A program made the translations under genes and the position numbers. Shown here one piece after another: positions 1-8,079 of a stretch of 35,743 nucleotides of DNA. The notes below the pieces were generated by a model that was given only the letters and a program-made list of their open reading frames with translations, had not been told where the DNA came from and ran no database searches. Source of the DNA: a virus; IMG/VR virus record IMGVR_UViG_3300045996_004599, positions 1 to 35,743 of that record; one strand, written 5' to 3'. Position 1 is the first letter of the stretch. Each line of letters opens with the position of its first letter.

Positions 1-1167
1 GTGAGGTCAAAAAACGGCGATTGGTTCGTAAAATACTTTTATGAACTTCCAGATCAGCCCGGCAAATTTAAGGAGTTTCGGGTAAGGGATGGCATTAATT
101 ACATCCACGATATTTCAGATAAAGAAAAGGCTTTAAAAAATCTGTTAGAAGATGTAACTAAAGCATTGAAGGCAGGCTATAACCCATTTGAGCAAAAGCA
201 GGAAGCAACCGTAAAGGTTCAAAAAAAGGAAGCCGCTATTGCGGAACGCCTTGCCGCCCCTGCTCATTGGACTTTGTCACAGGCAATAGATAAATTCCAC
301 GCTTACTGCGAATGGAAAGGTTTATCTGATAAAACGATTATCGGCTATAAGTCATTCACGAATAATTTAATAGAGTGGCTGGATTTGACAGGGAAAAACC
401 AAATTGAAGCAAGCCAATTCTCTGAAGCAGACCTGATCAGATTTTTGGATGTTTACTTTGAGCAGGAAGACTGGGAGCCTCGCACCTACAACAACCACCT
501 GCATTTCTTTAAAGGATTCTTCGCCAGGGTAGCCAAGCTGGAAAAGAAAGAAACAAAAGCTAAGTATGTAATTGACTTATCGGACGTTGAGTTTAAAGTG
601 GATAAGGCAGAGCGAAATAAATACTACTCCGCTACCGTGGGGAACAAAGTAAAAAAGGAACTGGAAAAGAATGAAACCCTGAACTACTTTGTCAAATGGA
701 TTTTTTACAGTTGTATGCGCCCAAAGGAAATACGGCAGATGCAAATTAAAAATATAGATATTGAAGCAAGGCAAATAAAAGTCCCGGGACCAACAGGCAA
801 AACGGGCGACAGGCTTGTTCCAATATCTGATGAGCTTCTTGCTATCATTAACGAGCTGAAGCTGGCAGAGTTCCCCTTAAATTACTATGCCTTTGGCAAG
901 GGTGGCAAGCCCAATCCTGAAATGTTTCCAATTGACTTCTTCGGGCTGCAATACTTAAAGATTAAGGTTAAATTAGGCTTAGATAAAAATTACACGATGT
1001 ATAGCTGGAAACATACCCGTGTGGTAAATTTGATTTATGCAGGATTTAAGGACAATCAGATTATGACGTTAACGGGGCATCGCAATGCAGCAAGTTTTGA
1101 GAAATACAAAAGGGATTTGGTTTTAGACCCCGGCAATGTTATGTCTGGTAAAACAATAGAATTTTGA
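1..1167 (+). CDS. int: Tyrosine recombinase (phage integrase)
   Basis: Site-specific recombinase expected to integrate and excise the phage. Residues about 5-65 form an N-terminal arm-type domain, about 90-185 a SAM-like core-binding domain, and about 205-385 the catalytic domain. Visible catalytic positions are Arg240 (in CMRPKEIRQ), Lys267 (TGKTGDR), His360 (LTGH) and Tyr369 (FEKYKRD). The usual HxxR box reads YSWKHT, so Lys337 stands where Arg is normal; such a change is, from memory, common in Bacteroidetes integrases. The frame is open from base 1, where a GTG sits, so the true start may lie upstream and a few N-terminal residues may be missing. It is the only long plus-strand gene and converges on the lysis genes. 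Confidence 0.95.
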   Translation: MRSKNGDWFVKYFYELPDQPGKFKEFRVRDGINYIHDISDKEKALKNLLEDVTKALKAGYNPFEQKQEATVKVQKKEAAIAERLAAPAHWTLSQAIDKFHAYCEWKGLSDKTIIGYKSFTNNLIEWLDLTGKNQIEASQFSEADLIRFLDVYFEQEDWEPRTYNNHLHFFKGFFARVAKLEKKETKAKYVIDLSDVEFKVDKAERNKYYSATVGNKVKKELEKNETLNYFVKWIFYSCMRPKEIRQMQIKNIDIEARQIKVPGPTGKTGDRLVPISDELLAIINELKLAEFPLNYYAFGKGGKPNPEMFPIDFFGLQYLKIKVKLGLDKNYTMYSWKHTRVVNLIYAGFKDNQIMTLTGHRNAASFEKYKRDLVLDPGNVMSGKTIEF

Positions 1168-1283
1168 GCCTCCCCTACAACCATAACCGTGAGCCGAATA
1201 TACTGGAAAAAATCTTTGCTTGGGTTATTGTCGCCGGAGCTGTATTCAGTTTGGCTAAATGGCTTTGGGAACTTATACGATAA
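1164..1283 (+). CDS. Possible small membrane protein after integrase
   Basis: A 39-codon frame begins at a TTG overlapping the integrase stop. It encodes a short polar start followed by one hydrophobic stretch (IFAWVIVAGAVFSLAKWLW) and ends LIR. The single-membrane-segment pattern and the stop/start overlap are what support it. There is no Shine-Dalgarno sequence and the start codon is weak, so it may be chance. No function can be named. Confidence 0.25.
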   Translation: MSLPYNHNREPNILEKIFAWVIVAGAVFSLAKWLWELIR

Positions 1284-1319
1284 GAGCGTACAACTGAAAG
1301 CGTTACAATTTGAAACGGG

Positions 1320-1520
1320 TTACGGATTTAACGCCCTGTATTCCTGAAGGTCGGTATCGTTTTTCACCAACACGGTAAATAGCACCTGTATAATCTTTGC
1401 CAGTTTGGTATGAGGGAAGGCTTTGATGTACCACCTTGCAATGCCCGGCAATAAGGGTTTGATTAACTCCCATGCTTGTTTGGCGTTGCTTTCTGTGATG
1501 GCTTTTTCTTCTGCTCTCAT
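1320..1520 (-). CDS. Small hypothetical protein at end of lysis region
   Basis: A 66-residue frame starting MRAEEKAITESNAK. It has a charged amphipathic start, then a helical stretch rich in Leu, Ile, Ala, Trp and Phe (about residues 17-50), and a charged tail. It is the last plausible minus-strand gene of the late transcript, 237 bases after the small membrane protein. A longer overlapping minus frame (1303-1626) has an unlikely composition, so this one is preferred. I do not recognise the family; a membrane-associated or lysis-accessory role is only inference from position. Confidence 0.5.
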   Translation of the reverse strand: MRAEEKAITESNAKQAWELIKPLLPGIARWYIKAFPHTKLAKIIQVLFTVLVKNDTDLQEYRALNP

Positions 1521-1757
1521 GGCTCGGTTTTTGTTTGACTGTAATTCGGAATAGTGTTAATAAACTGCTCTTATATCTGCTTAAAAGCTGTTTTTTATTT
1601 GACTGGAAAAATATGTTCACAATCATTAATAATCATTTACTGACATTGGAAGATGATTTTGAGCTTCCGTTGTACTTGGTATTAGATCCGAGCTGGTTTC
1701 TGATGCAGGCGGCTTAGGCTTTAATTGTACCGAAATCGGTATAATTAGAATTGCGGC
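1521..1757. other. Gene-poor spacer near integrase
   Basis: No convincing coding frame lies here; a 60-codon plus frame at 1535-1717 has no family look or start signal. The stretch is AT-rich. It holds an inverted repeat with 6-base arms TACCGA/TCGGTA separated by AA at 1728-1741. Being beside the integrase it could hold arm or attachment sites, but no core duplication can be tested because the other phage end is outside the window. Confidence 0.4.
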
Positions 1758-2021
1758 TTAACCTTTCCTTTGCAACGCCCAAAGAGCTTTATTAAGCTCG
1801 TCAATGGATTTAGATAGCCTGTCAATCTCGGGAGCCGTTACTTCCTTAACAATCTCTTTGATTAGCGATTCCTGTTGCTTCATCTTGAACTCAAACCAGC
1901 GGTCAACTATTTTATTAATTCCAAGTATGGTTGCTGCCGCACCCGATACCCATGCTATTACCCATTTTGCCAGGTCAATTAAAGCGGCTTGGTCTTTTTC
2001 CATTTTCTGAACGTACATCAT
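1758..2021 (-). CDS. Small membrane protein with coiled coil (lysis-associated)
   Basis: An 87-residue protein. Residues about 14-36 form one hydrophobic segment (LAKWVIAWVSGAAATILGI), followed by a charged heptad-like helix (FKMKQQESLIKEIVKEV and onward, about 44-82). One membrane anchor plus a cytoplasmic or periplasmic coiled coil resembles XhlA-type or spanin-like lysis accessories, and it lies just downstream of the amidase and the holin candidate. Two ATG codons occur at the start, with a third possible start at 2003 (MEKDQ). Family not certain. Confidence 0.7.
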   Translation of the reverse strand: MMYVQKMEKDQAALIDLAKWVIAWVSGAAATILGINKIVDRWFEFKMKQQESLIKEIVKEVTAPEIDRLSKSIDELNKALWALQRKG

Positions 2022-2067
2022 AATAGGTATTGTTTGTTGTTACACATGCAATAACCTTGCTAACTAT

Positions 2068-2346
2068 TTAATTATCTACTTGTTCTAAGTTTAATCCGAA
2101 CAGCTTTGAAATCGCATGGGCAAAGATTATTACCTCTGCGGAATATTTATTGATTACTTCCGTCCATTGGATGGGGAAATCGCTGAATGTTAGGGTTATG
2201 ATGTTTAACACGCCCACGGTGTAAAGGACAATCCTAAAAGCATTTTTAGCCCAATGTGGTGTTGGTTTAGTGATCTGACCTAATCCGAATTTTGCGGTAG
2301 TGTCCTCGACAGCTACAGTCTTGTTTTCAATAATTACTTTTTTCAT
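2068..2346 (-). CDS. Holin-like membrane protein
   Basis: A 92-residue protein with a polar N-terminus (about 1-34), a hydrophobic segment at about 37-57 (FRIVLYTVGVLNIITLTF) and a second, weaker one at about 68-84 (SAEVIIFAHAISKLFGL). The ATG overlaps the amidase stop as ATGA, so the two are translationally coupled. A small protein with two membrane segments directly after an endolysin is the usual holin context. The assignment is by position and topology; no family motif is recognised. Confidence 0.65.
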   Translation of the reverse strand: MKKVIIENKTVAVEDTTAKFGLGQITKPTPHWAKNAFRIVLYTVGVLNIITLTFSDFPIQWTEVINKYSAEVIIFAHAISKLFGLNLEQVDN

Positions 2347-3011
2347 TTCAAATTCTTTAGCATTTCTATTAATTCCGGCTGTGGGTGGAGATCTTGCTTG
2401 TCGCTTGCCGGCCTGTAATTCGTGTGAGTAAATATTCCGTTTTCACCTCCGATGGCTCGTTTGCTTACTGAGAAGTCCCCGATCTTATACTCTTTGGATA
2501 TACCGTACTTATCGCATAGGTAAAGCAGTAGTTCTTTTGTGGCCGCAAGAATAGCCGGCGAATACTTCTGATAAGCGTGGTAGCCTCTAAAGCCGTTCGG
2601 GTAAAACTCAATATCACAATCCTTGATAACTGCACCGGCATAGCTTACCCATCTGCCTTTAGCATCTTTGGTCAAGCCCCCCCAATTGCATATCTCAATG
2701 CCAATAGAAGCCTTATGTAAGAGATCACACCGTTTGCCATAATCCGCAAATCCTAAAGCCTTAATAGCACTTGCGGACACGCCCAAATGAGCCGCGTAAT
2801 ACTTTGAACTGAAAGCCTGGTAAATATCTCCATCGCCGTCTATTACAAAGGCTGTAGCAATTCTGTCTTTATCGCTTTTCCAATAATTGATAACGCCCTC
2901 GGCCGATGGACCAGAAGCCGTGTGATGCAGCACAATTTGATTCTTCGGAAATTCAGCCTTGTGGTACTGATCTTCCGGCAACTGCATTTGAATTATTTTA
3001 CTTATATCCAT
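2343..3011 (-). CDS. N-acetylmuramoyl-L-alanine amidase (endolysin)
   Basis: A 222-residue amidase_2/PGRP-type hydrolase that cleaves the bond between muramic acid and the stem peptide to lyse the host. The Zn-site start IVLHHTASG holds His29/His30; a second His lies in IFTHTNYRP (His196); the later K-x-D pattern at Lys205 and Asp207 followed by LHP fits the third ligand and catalytic Lys region. AAHLG (His75) and SIGIEI (Glu106) are also typical. No signal peptide is present, so release through a holin is expected. It is flanked by a 25-residue membrane gene upstream and the holin candidate downstream, both overlapping it. Confidence 0.9.
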   Translation of the reverse strand: MDISKIIQMQLPEDQYHKAEFPKNQIVLHHTASGPSAEGVINYWKSDKDRIATAFVIDGDGDIYQAFSSKYYAAHLGVSASAIKALGFADYGKRCDLLHKASIGIEICNWGGLTKDAKGRWVSYAGAVIKDCDIEFYPNGFRGYHAYQKYSPAILAATKELLLYLCDKYGISKEYKIGDFSVSKRAIGGENGIFTHTNYRPASDKQDLHPQPELIEMLKNLK

Positions 3012-3079
3012 CCTAATTTAATTATCACCCACGTCCCCAAAAGGGCTATGGCTATTATCTTTAATTGGGTGCGGTTCAT
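3002..3079 (-). CDS. 25-residue membrane micro-protein in lysis cassette
   Basis: A short frame starting MNRTQLKIIAIALLG. It has a positive N-terminus and a single hydrophobic helix (about residues 7-23), ending GWI. The ATG overlaps the upstream stop as ATGA (3076-3079), a purine-rich GGAGGAAAGAGG lies just before it, and its end overlaps the amidase start by 10 bases. These exact overlaps and the strong ribosome site support a real translated gene. Position suggests a lysis helper (pinholin- or spanin-like), which is inference. Confidence 0.6.
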   Translation of the reverse strand: MNRTQLKIIAIALLGTWVIIKLGWI

Positions 3080-3354
3080 TCCTCTTTCCTCCAGATCACT
3101 GTGCGGATTTCCGATATAAACTCGATCACCTGTTTGCCGCACCTTTGGCATTTGTAGGTATATCCATTGCCGCCTGGTTCCACTAAAATCTTTTCATTTT
3201 GGGTGTTAATCACAAACTCTTTGCACTTGGTGCTGTCAACCATCTTTGGAGCGACCGCTACGTGTGCAGAAGCGTTACAGATAACTGTATCGGCTAAGTT
3301 TTGGCACATTGACGATAGCGGGAACAGGAATAATATTATGATCAGGTTTTTCAT
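3076..3354 (-). CDS. Exported cysteine-rich small protein
   Basis: A 92-residue protein with a signal peptide (MKNLIIILFLFPLSSMCQ). The mature part holds Cys26, Cys44 and a CxxC at Cys69/Cys72 (KCQRCGK), suggesting disulphides or a metal knuckle. Cys17 after LSSM could be a poor lipobox, so a lipoprotein (o-spanin-like) is possible but not convincing. The gene overlaps both neighbours by 4 bases, between fibre-like genes and the lysis micro-protein. Family not recognised. Confidence 0.7.
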   Translation of the reverse strand: MKNLIIILFLFPLSSMCQNLADTVICNASAHVAVAPKMVDSTKCKEFVINTQNEKILVEPGGNGYTYKCQRCGKQVIEFISEIRTVIWRKEE

Positions 3355-4220
3355 CGTGCGTTGTGGAATTGTGTGATATCTGCTAATTGTGCAGCTTCTT
3401 CGCCTGTAGTCAATCCGGCTCCGACAGTTGCAAACTCGCAGCCACTATCTGAATAAGCTACGGTGCCGCCGCCGGCAGGGTAGTGCATGGCCATAATGTA
3501 AATGCTTACCGTGGGTGGCGTACTGGTGCCCGTGCTTACCGTATTGCTCCCTAAAAGGGTTCCGTCTTTCAACATCCGGTGCGTGGTTGCATTTGTTCTA
3601 TTTGAAAGAAAATAACCGATGCCGCTGGCAACCGTTCCAATAATGTAAGAGCCTGTTTCATCGTATTGACCTGAGAAATATGTCCCGCTCGATCGCCGTG
3701 TCACCATGGCAAGCTCTTGCACGCCGCCACCATTATAAGCGCCTATTTCTGTGCTGTTGGATTTGGTAGAATTAGAGAAGCCGTAATACGAGATGTGGGT
3801 GCTGTTAAACGTCAGGTTAACTGTAGGCACAATGTGTGTATCCGCAAACGCGGTGCTTCCGTCGCCTTTCATTCCCTGAGAGTTGTGGGTTATGGTTCCC
3901 GAGAACGTCAACCGATAAGCAGCATCTAAGTCTCGGGGATCTTTCAGGTTGTATTTATGAGTAGATGCTGAGCCCCCAATAATGGGATATATTGCCACGC
4001 ACTTGCTCCACCATCCATGGGCTTTTGCAGCTACAACAAGGTTATTAATGGCTGTTTTTTGCCCGGCATCGGTTATTCCTGCGGCGGTAATAAAAGCCTT
4101 CGCATCTGCGTCTACAGAGGCTTTATTCTGCGAATGAAAGAATGCTTGTTGCCCATAGCTTGGCTGTAAAAAACCGAGCGAAAGGGATAGAAGTAAGAGT
4201 TTAAAAAATATCTGCTTCAT
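3351..4220 (-). CDS. Signal-peptide-bearing fibre or surface protein
   Basis: A 289-residue protein. A clear signal peptide (MKQIFFKLLLLSLSLGF, ending near SYGQ) precedes a helical stretch (ADAKAFITAAGITDAGQK, about 38-68) and then a long beta-rich region with many Gly, Ser, Thr and Asn residues, like a LamG/jelly-roll lectin fold. Proteins of this type sit with Bacteroidetes phage tail genes and are usually labelled structural. The signal peptide is odd for a virion part assembled in the cytoplasm. The ATG overlaps the upstream stop (TAATG). It could be a tail protein or an exported product of the lysogen. Confidence 0.75.
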   Translation of the reverse strand: MKQIFFKLLLLSLSLGFLQPSYGQQAFFHSQNKASVDADAKAFITAAGITDAGQKTAINNLVVAAKAHGWWSKCVAIYPIIGGSASTHKYNLKDPRDLDAAYRLTFSGTITHNSQGMKGDGSTAFADTHIVPTVNLTFNSTHISYYGFSNSTKSNSTEIGAYNGGGVQELAMVTRRSSGTYFSGQYDETGSYIIGTVASGIGYFLSNRTNATTHRMLKDGTLLGSNTVSTGTSTPPTVSIYIMAMHYPAGGGTVAYSDSGCEFATVGAGLTTGEEAAQLADITQFHNAR

Positions 4221-5398
4221 TAGTTATAGTTTAAGCCGATGTTCACGTAATAATTCGTACCGTCATAGAAAAATGAAAGTATATCCTTCGCCCCCGCTGT
4301 GGTGGTTAACGTGACCGATCCTGCACCACCTCCGATAACCTTGCTACCCGCTGGCAATGTGATTGTCCTACTTCCCGTTCCGTCCTGAGTAATGGTTAGC
4401 TGATAATAAGAGTTAGCTACCGGGTTTGTGATTGCAAGTGTTCTGTTCCCGCCGAGCGTTACAGTTGCAATACCACCCGAACTAATATCCCATGTAATTG
4501 TAGAACCATCTGTAAGAGCTTGGCTAACGGGTTTGTCTGCTTTCAAAGCCAACGCATCATAAACAGCATCCTGGCTTGGTGCGCTTGTGGTTACGCCGTT
4601 GGTGATGGTTTGGGCGACTTTAGCATCTGCGTACGAAGGTGTGGCAGCATACGTGCTAACATTTCCCGCGTTCAATACCCGATACCCATTTACATTTAAC
4701 TCCGCATTGGCAAGCTCGTAGTAAGTGCCGTTATAGTATAGATACCGTGTTTCGGAATTGTCGCCCAAATAGATCATGCCCGTAGTGTTACCGCGAGTAA
4801 CAGTTATGTCGCGTGTTGACATATTAGCCTGAGTGAGCAGTATACCTGTTCCAGACGGCACTAATCGGATATTCTGATCTGTTCCTGAAGCACCTATGTA
4901 AAGTCCACCCCCTGCGCTGTTGGCCGTTATGAAGCCAGTCTGTGCGCCATTGCCTCCCCAAATCAGTAGATCGCCCTTTGCAGTTACATTGCCGCTAAAT
5001 GATGCCGTAGTCCCGGCTATAGCTCCCGTAAAGTTTGCGCCGGATAAAAGAGCGTAGGCATTTAGCCTCGTTTGTAGCCCCGTTAGCGATACTGAATTGG
5101 CAACCGTCCGCAAAATCGAGGTGTCGGCAGATAATGTCCTATTGGCTGCGAGAGAGCCACCGCCAGTTAAACCGTTCCCTGCGCTAATAGTAGTAGATTG
5201 ATCAGCTTTCCCATTTATCCTCACATTATGCGCTGCAAGGCTGTCTAAAAATGGCTTTTTCTTCACCAACGTATCTACTCCATTTGAACCGCTATATCGG
5301 ATAACCCCCGTTGCTGTGGTCTTTTGGATTGTTCCCGTTGTTTGCGCCTGTACGGCTGCTGAAAGGATTAAAAGAATGGGTATTAAGAACTTTTTCAT
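4220..5398 (-). CDS. Tail-fibre-like repetitive protein with signal peptide
   Basis: A 392-residue protein starting with an apparent signal peptide (MKKFLIPILLILSAAVQAQ). The rest is low-complexity beta-structure rich in Gly, Thr, Ser, Asn and Ala, including fibre-type elements such as GNGLTGGG, TASFSGNVTAKGDL and a C-terminal beta domain (TLGGNRTLAITNP through FFYDGTNYYVN). Such triple-beta fibre patterns are known in phage receptor-binding fibres. It overlaps the next gene upstream by 4 bases. A host-recognition role is likely; the signal peptide also allows cell-surface display. Confidence 0.8.
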   Translation of the reverse strand: MKKFLIPILLILSAAVQAQTTGTIQKTTATGVIRYSGSNGVDTLVKKKPFLDSLAAHNVRINGKADQSTTISAGNGLTGGGSLAANRTLSADTSILRTVANSVSLTGLQTRLNAYALLSGANFTGAIAGTTASFSGNVTAKGDLLIWGGNGAQTGFITANSAGGGLYIGASGTDQNIRLVPSGTGILLTQANMSTRDITVTRGNTTGMIYLGDNSETRYLYYNGTYYELANAELNVNGYRVLNAGNVSTYAATPSYADAKVAQTITNGVTTSAPSQDAVYDALALKADKPVSQALTDGSTITWDISSGGIATVTLGGNRTLAITNPVANSYYQLTITQDGTGSRTITLPAGSKVIGGGAGSVTLTTTAGAKDILSFFYDGTNYYVNIGLNYN

Positions 5399-5922
5399 GC
5401 GTTATAATATATGTCAAGTGTGAAATCTTCGTCAGGGAAACCCTTCAGGCGTTTTTGCCCTGAAACTTCATAAAGAACCGGAGTGAATAAATACCTATCC
5501 CCCGTTGTCGGTGTTAGCCACATGGTGAAAGTTGACGGCTCCGGCAAGGCAATAGCGATGTAGCGGTCATCAAAAGGATCTGAGGGGTTGGCGATATCGG
5601 TTTGGTCGTACTGTAAGGGTGCTACACCCCCTAATGAGATTGTAAACAGTTCGCCCCACGCCCCCGATACTTTATACCACACGCCAAAAGATGTTCCTGC
5701 AACGTGTTTATAATAGGTGTCTCCATCATTGCCAACTGCATTATCAGGATTAGCCGAACCTGTATATAATTGTTGCTTGACAACATTCTGATTAACTAAA
5801 TCAATTAGCTGCTGAATGGAAAATTTCTTTGCGATGGGAAAGCCGGTACGATCCATCGGCAATACATCGTTTAGAAGCAACGAATCCAAAAGAGCCAACT
5901 CTCTTATCCTATAATCTGCCAT
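5395..5922 (-). CDS. Tail or fibre-associated structural protein
   Basis: A 175-residue protein starting MADYRIRELALLD. Residues about 1-45 (PMDRTGFPIAKKFSIQQLI) look like the N-terminal segment of virion fibres. The middle holds a short NDGDTYYKHVAG and GVWYKVSGAWGE stretch, a pattern common in phage fibres and collar proteins. It has no signal peptide, unlike the next two genes. It overlaps the connector-like gene by 14 bases. Likely the virion-bound base of the fibre; exact family not identified. Confidence 0.7.
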   Translation of the reverse strand: MADYRIRELALLDSLLLNDVLPMDRTGFPIAKKFSIQQLIDLVNQNVVKQQLYTGSANPDNAVGNDGDTYYKHVAGTSFGVWYKVSGAWGELFTISLGGVAPLQYDQTDIANPSDPFDDRYIAIALPEPSTFTMWLTPTTGDRYLFTPVLYEVSGQKRLKGFPDEDFTLDIYYNA

Positions 5923-6439
5923 ATCCTACTGCTGTCATTCGTGGTTTAAAGCCTGATTTCTGTTCAATACATCCATTATTCCAATACTCAAAGTCACTTG
6001 AATAGAAGTCGAGGTATGTTTTAGCCATATTCCAGTAAGCAATGGCGGTGTTTTCGTACTGATTCGCTCTGAAAATCTTCTCTTTTAGCTCAACAGGATC
6101 GCTGAAATCATTGCGTTTATTCATTATCCCGTTCGGAGTGATGTGCATATCTAACTCCTTTACCAATCTTGCACCTGCGAAGTACACCAAAACAGGCTTT
6201 AGCCCTTCATAGGTGTAGTTTATGCCGTCATTATCATAGGTTTTCCCGGCTAAAAAATCAACATAAGGCGCATCCTGGTATTTATTCAGGAAGTCGTAAT
6301 ACAACTTATCGCCCATCAAGCCCCGCAAATCAAAATCCTGAGCATGTAAAATGTGCTGTTCAAGCTTGGTTGCTGAATCTAAATTGGCTGGCAACGGTAT
6401 GCGGCCGGCAAAGTCTGCTTTAGATATTAGTAGGGGCAT
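5909..6439 (-). CDS. Head-tail connector-like protein (DUF6712-like)
   Basis: A 176-residue, mostly helical protein starting MPLLISKADFAGRIPLPANL. It contains LRGLMGDKLYYDFLNKYQD, GLKPVLVYFAGARLVKE and a Tyr/Trp-rich end. This combination is familiar from Bacteroidetes phages, where it sits beside the portal and is called DUF6712; that name is from memory. It overlaps the portal end by 20 bases. A head-completion or connector role is inferred from size, helical content and position. Confidence 0.65.
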   Translation of the reverse strand: MPLLISKADFAGRIPLPANLDSATKLEQHILHAQDFDLRGLMGDKLYYDFLNKYQDAPYVDFLAGKTYDNDGINYTYEGLKPVLVYFAGARLVKELDMHITPNGIMNKRNDFSDPVELKEKIFRANQYENTAIAYWNMAKTYLDFYSSDFEYWNNGCIEQKSGFKPRMTAVGYGRL

Positions 6440-7577
6440 TTTGCGTATTTCCGTTTAAGAATGCTGTCATATCATCCAATGGAATGATTGTATAGTCATC
6501 AGTTTTATTGATAGGTTCTTTGAACCGCGTAAAAATCTCTTTGAAAACCTCCTCGAATACGTCACGTACAGGCTGCGTAATGTTGTTGTACATGGTATAA
6601 GCGGAAGTTATGTTGTCCTTGTTAAAGGATATGGTGCGGGTGTCCGAATGCAGCGCACCGTCTTGCTCAAATGAGCGGTATATCTTTTGCCTCACCTTCG
6701 TATCGGTGTACTCAAACAGCTTATCATTTAAAGCTGAAGTGAAAGGCATTAATTGCGGGATATCGTTTCCTTCAGGGTCGGTGCTTTCAACAACGGCAAC
6801 CGGGTTGCCTTCGCTACCGATAAATTTTTGAATCTCTGCGGTATGTTCTTCACGCTCCCGCTCATCCTCAAACTTTCCCTTTTCAACCCAAATGGTTTTA
6901 AGTTGGAAGTTGTTCTTCAAATTGTTGGTGGTGGTTTTGTCGCTTTCTATCTCGGCAATAACGCTTTCAACTACCGGATCAATAGATGACAGTGGATAGC
7001 TCTCGAAGTCATCAGAGTGCCAATAAACCTGACCTTTATAGTTATCCCAACCACCTGCGGCGTTTACCTGTTCTTCGATTACGGCAGGATCTGGATTATA
7101 GCGATCAATAGCCTCAATATCTTCCGGGGTTATCTTTTTCCGTTTAACGGAATCCACAACAAACCAAAGAGGGCTTACGCAGATCTTGCCGGGATTCATT
7201 TCTTCGTCACCAACACGGCAATACTCAAAGGGAACGTAGTTAACGCTCTCCACTTGATATAAAGCATTCCAGTTTACATGGATAGCAAAGCCCCTGAACA
7301 TTGATTTATCAGCAGATAAACGCCTCAACAGCTTATCGCAAGTAAGGCGTTTATCATTGATGTAGGCTTTATAAAAATCAACGTCTTTAAAGCCCCTGCC
7401 GATAGTAAATGATGAAAGCTTGTTGATAGCTGACTTAGCCGTGCTACACGCATTTACGAGCGTAACCATGCGCTGAGGATAGCCATTGTCAACATCATAG
7501 GCAACTATGCCCAGGTTCTTAACATCGGCTTTTAATATCCTCGATGGGTATTGCGGTAAATTCGTGATTTTAGACAT
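6420..7577 (-). CDS. Phage portal protein
   Basis: A 385-residue protein forming the dodecameric DNA gate at the capsid vertex. It has a typical N-terminal region (DVDNGYPQRMVTLVNACSTAKSAINKLSSF), a wing with FRGFAIHVNWNALYQVESVNYVP, and a C-terminal half with a clip/stem pattern ending ITQPVRDVFEEVFKEIF. Length is a little short of most portals (400-500). Its start abuts the end of the upstream gene by one base. It comes after the capsid gene in transcription order, the reverse of most tailed phages. Confidence 0.8.
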   Translation of the reverse strand: MSKITNLPQYPSRILKADVKNLGIVAYDVDNGYPQRMVTLVNACSTAKSAINKLSSFTIGRGFKDVDFYKAYINDKRLTCDKLLRRLSADKSMFRGFAIHVNWNALYQVESVNYVPFEYCRVGDEEMNPGKICVSPLWFVVDSVKRKKITPEDIEAIDRYNPDPAVIEEQVNAAGGWDNYKGQVYWHSDDFESYPLSSIDPVVESVIAEIESDKTTTNNLKNNFQLKTIWVEKGKFEDEREREEHTAEIQKFIGSEGNPVAVVESTDPEGNDIPQLMPFTSALNDKLFEYTDTKVRQKIYRSFEQDGALHSDTRTISFNKDNITSAYTMYNNITQPVRDVFEEVFKEIFTRFKEPINKTDDYTIIPLDDMTAFLNGNTQNAPTNI

Positions 7578-8077
7578 TACTCAGCTTCTATTGCTTTAGT
7601 GAGTTCAGCCTTTGTTAATTTGTCATCAGCTTCTTCGCCAAACTTTTCTTGATACTTTGCCTGAAGCTCTGCTTTGTTAAGCTTTGACAGGTCGTTTTCA
7701 TCGTGCGCTTTGCCGATAGTGCCTACTGATTCGAAATACTTTTCCAGCTTTGGGTTTTTAGCCAAAATCTTAGCTGCTATTTCATCAGTAAGGTTTGCGT
7801 TTGAATAGTGCTGCCCGTTGTTTTCAGGGTCAATCAATACGCCTTTTTTGAGTTTGAATTTTTGTTCGCTCATGTCGATTAAATTTTGATATGTAATACT
7901 TGTTAGTTTATGGAAAGCCTTGATATGGCAGTTTGAACAGCTTGCGGTAACAGCCTCTCCCAATACTCTTTTGCTTAATCTGTATAATAAATGAAGGGCT
8001 TCTTTTTCCCTTTGGTTGATCTTTACAATGAGGCTTGGAAGTTGCTGTAACTCTTGCCAGGTTTGTTCTACGTCCAT
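7577..8077 (-). CDS. Hypothetical protein with Cys/His motif and SAP/HeH-like end
   Basis: A 166-residue protein. The N-terminal part (1-66) is helical with CSNCHIKAFH, a possible metal site. The part from Met69 (MSEQKFKLKKGVLIDP) resembles a separate small phage protein, and the C-terminus (DLSKLNKAELQAKYQEKFG, then DDKLTKAELTKAI) looks like a helix-extended-helix SAP/HeH nucleic-acid-binding unit. The ATG at 8077 lies only three bases after the T-tract of a hairpin and has no ribosome site. An inner start at 7873 with an A-rich leader is possible. It lies between decoration and portal genes. Confidence 0.6.
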   Translation of the reverse strand: MDVEQTWQELQQLPSLIVKINQREKEALHLLYRLSKRVLGEAVTASCSNCHIKAFHKLTSITYQNLIDMSEQKFKLKKGVLIDPENNGQHYSNANLTDEIAAKILAKNPKLEKYFESVGTIGKAHDENDLSKLNKAELQAKYQEKFGEEADDKLTKAELTKAIEAE

Positions 8078-8079
8078 AC

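Noticed and set aside
1303-1717. Overlapping frames at 1303-1626 (minus) and 1535-1717 (plus)
   Set aside because: Composition is not protein-like, there is no start signal, and they overlap the more plausible 1320-1520 gene or a spacer.
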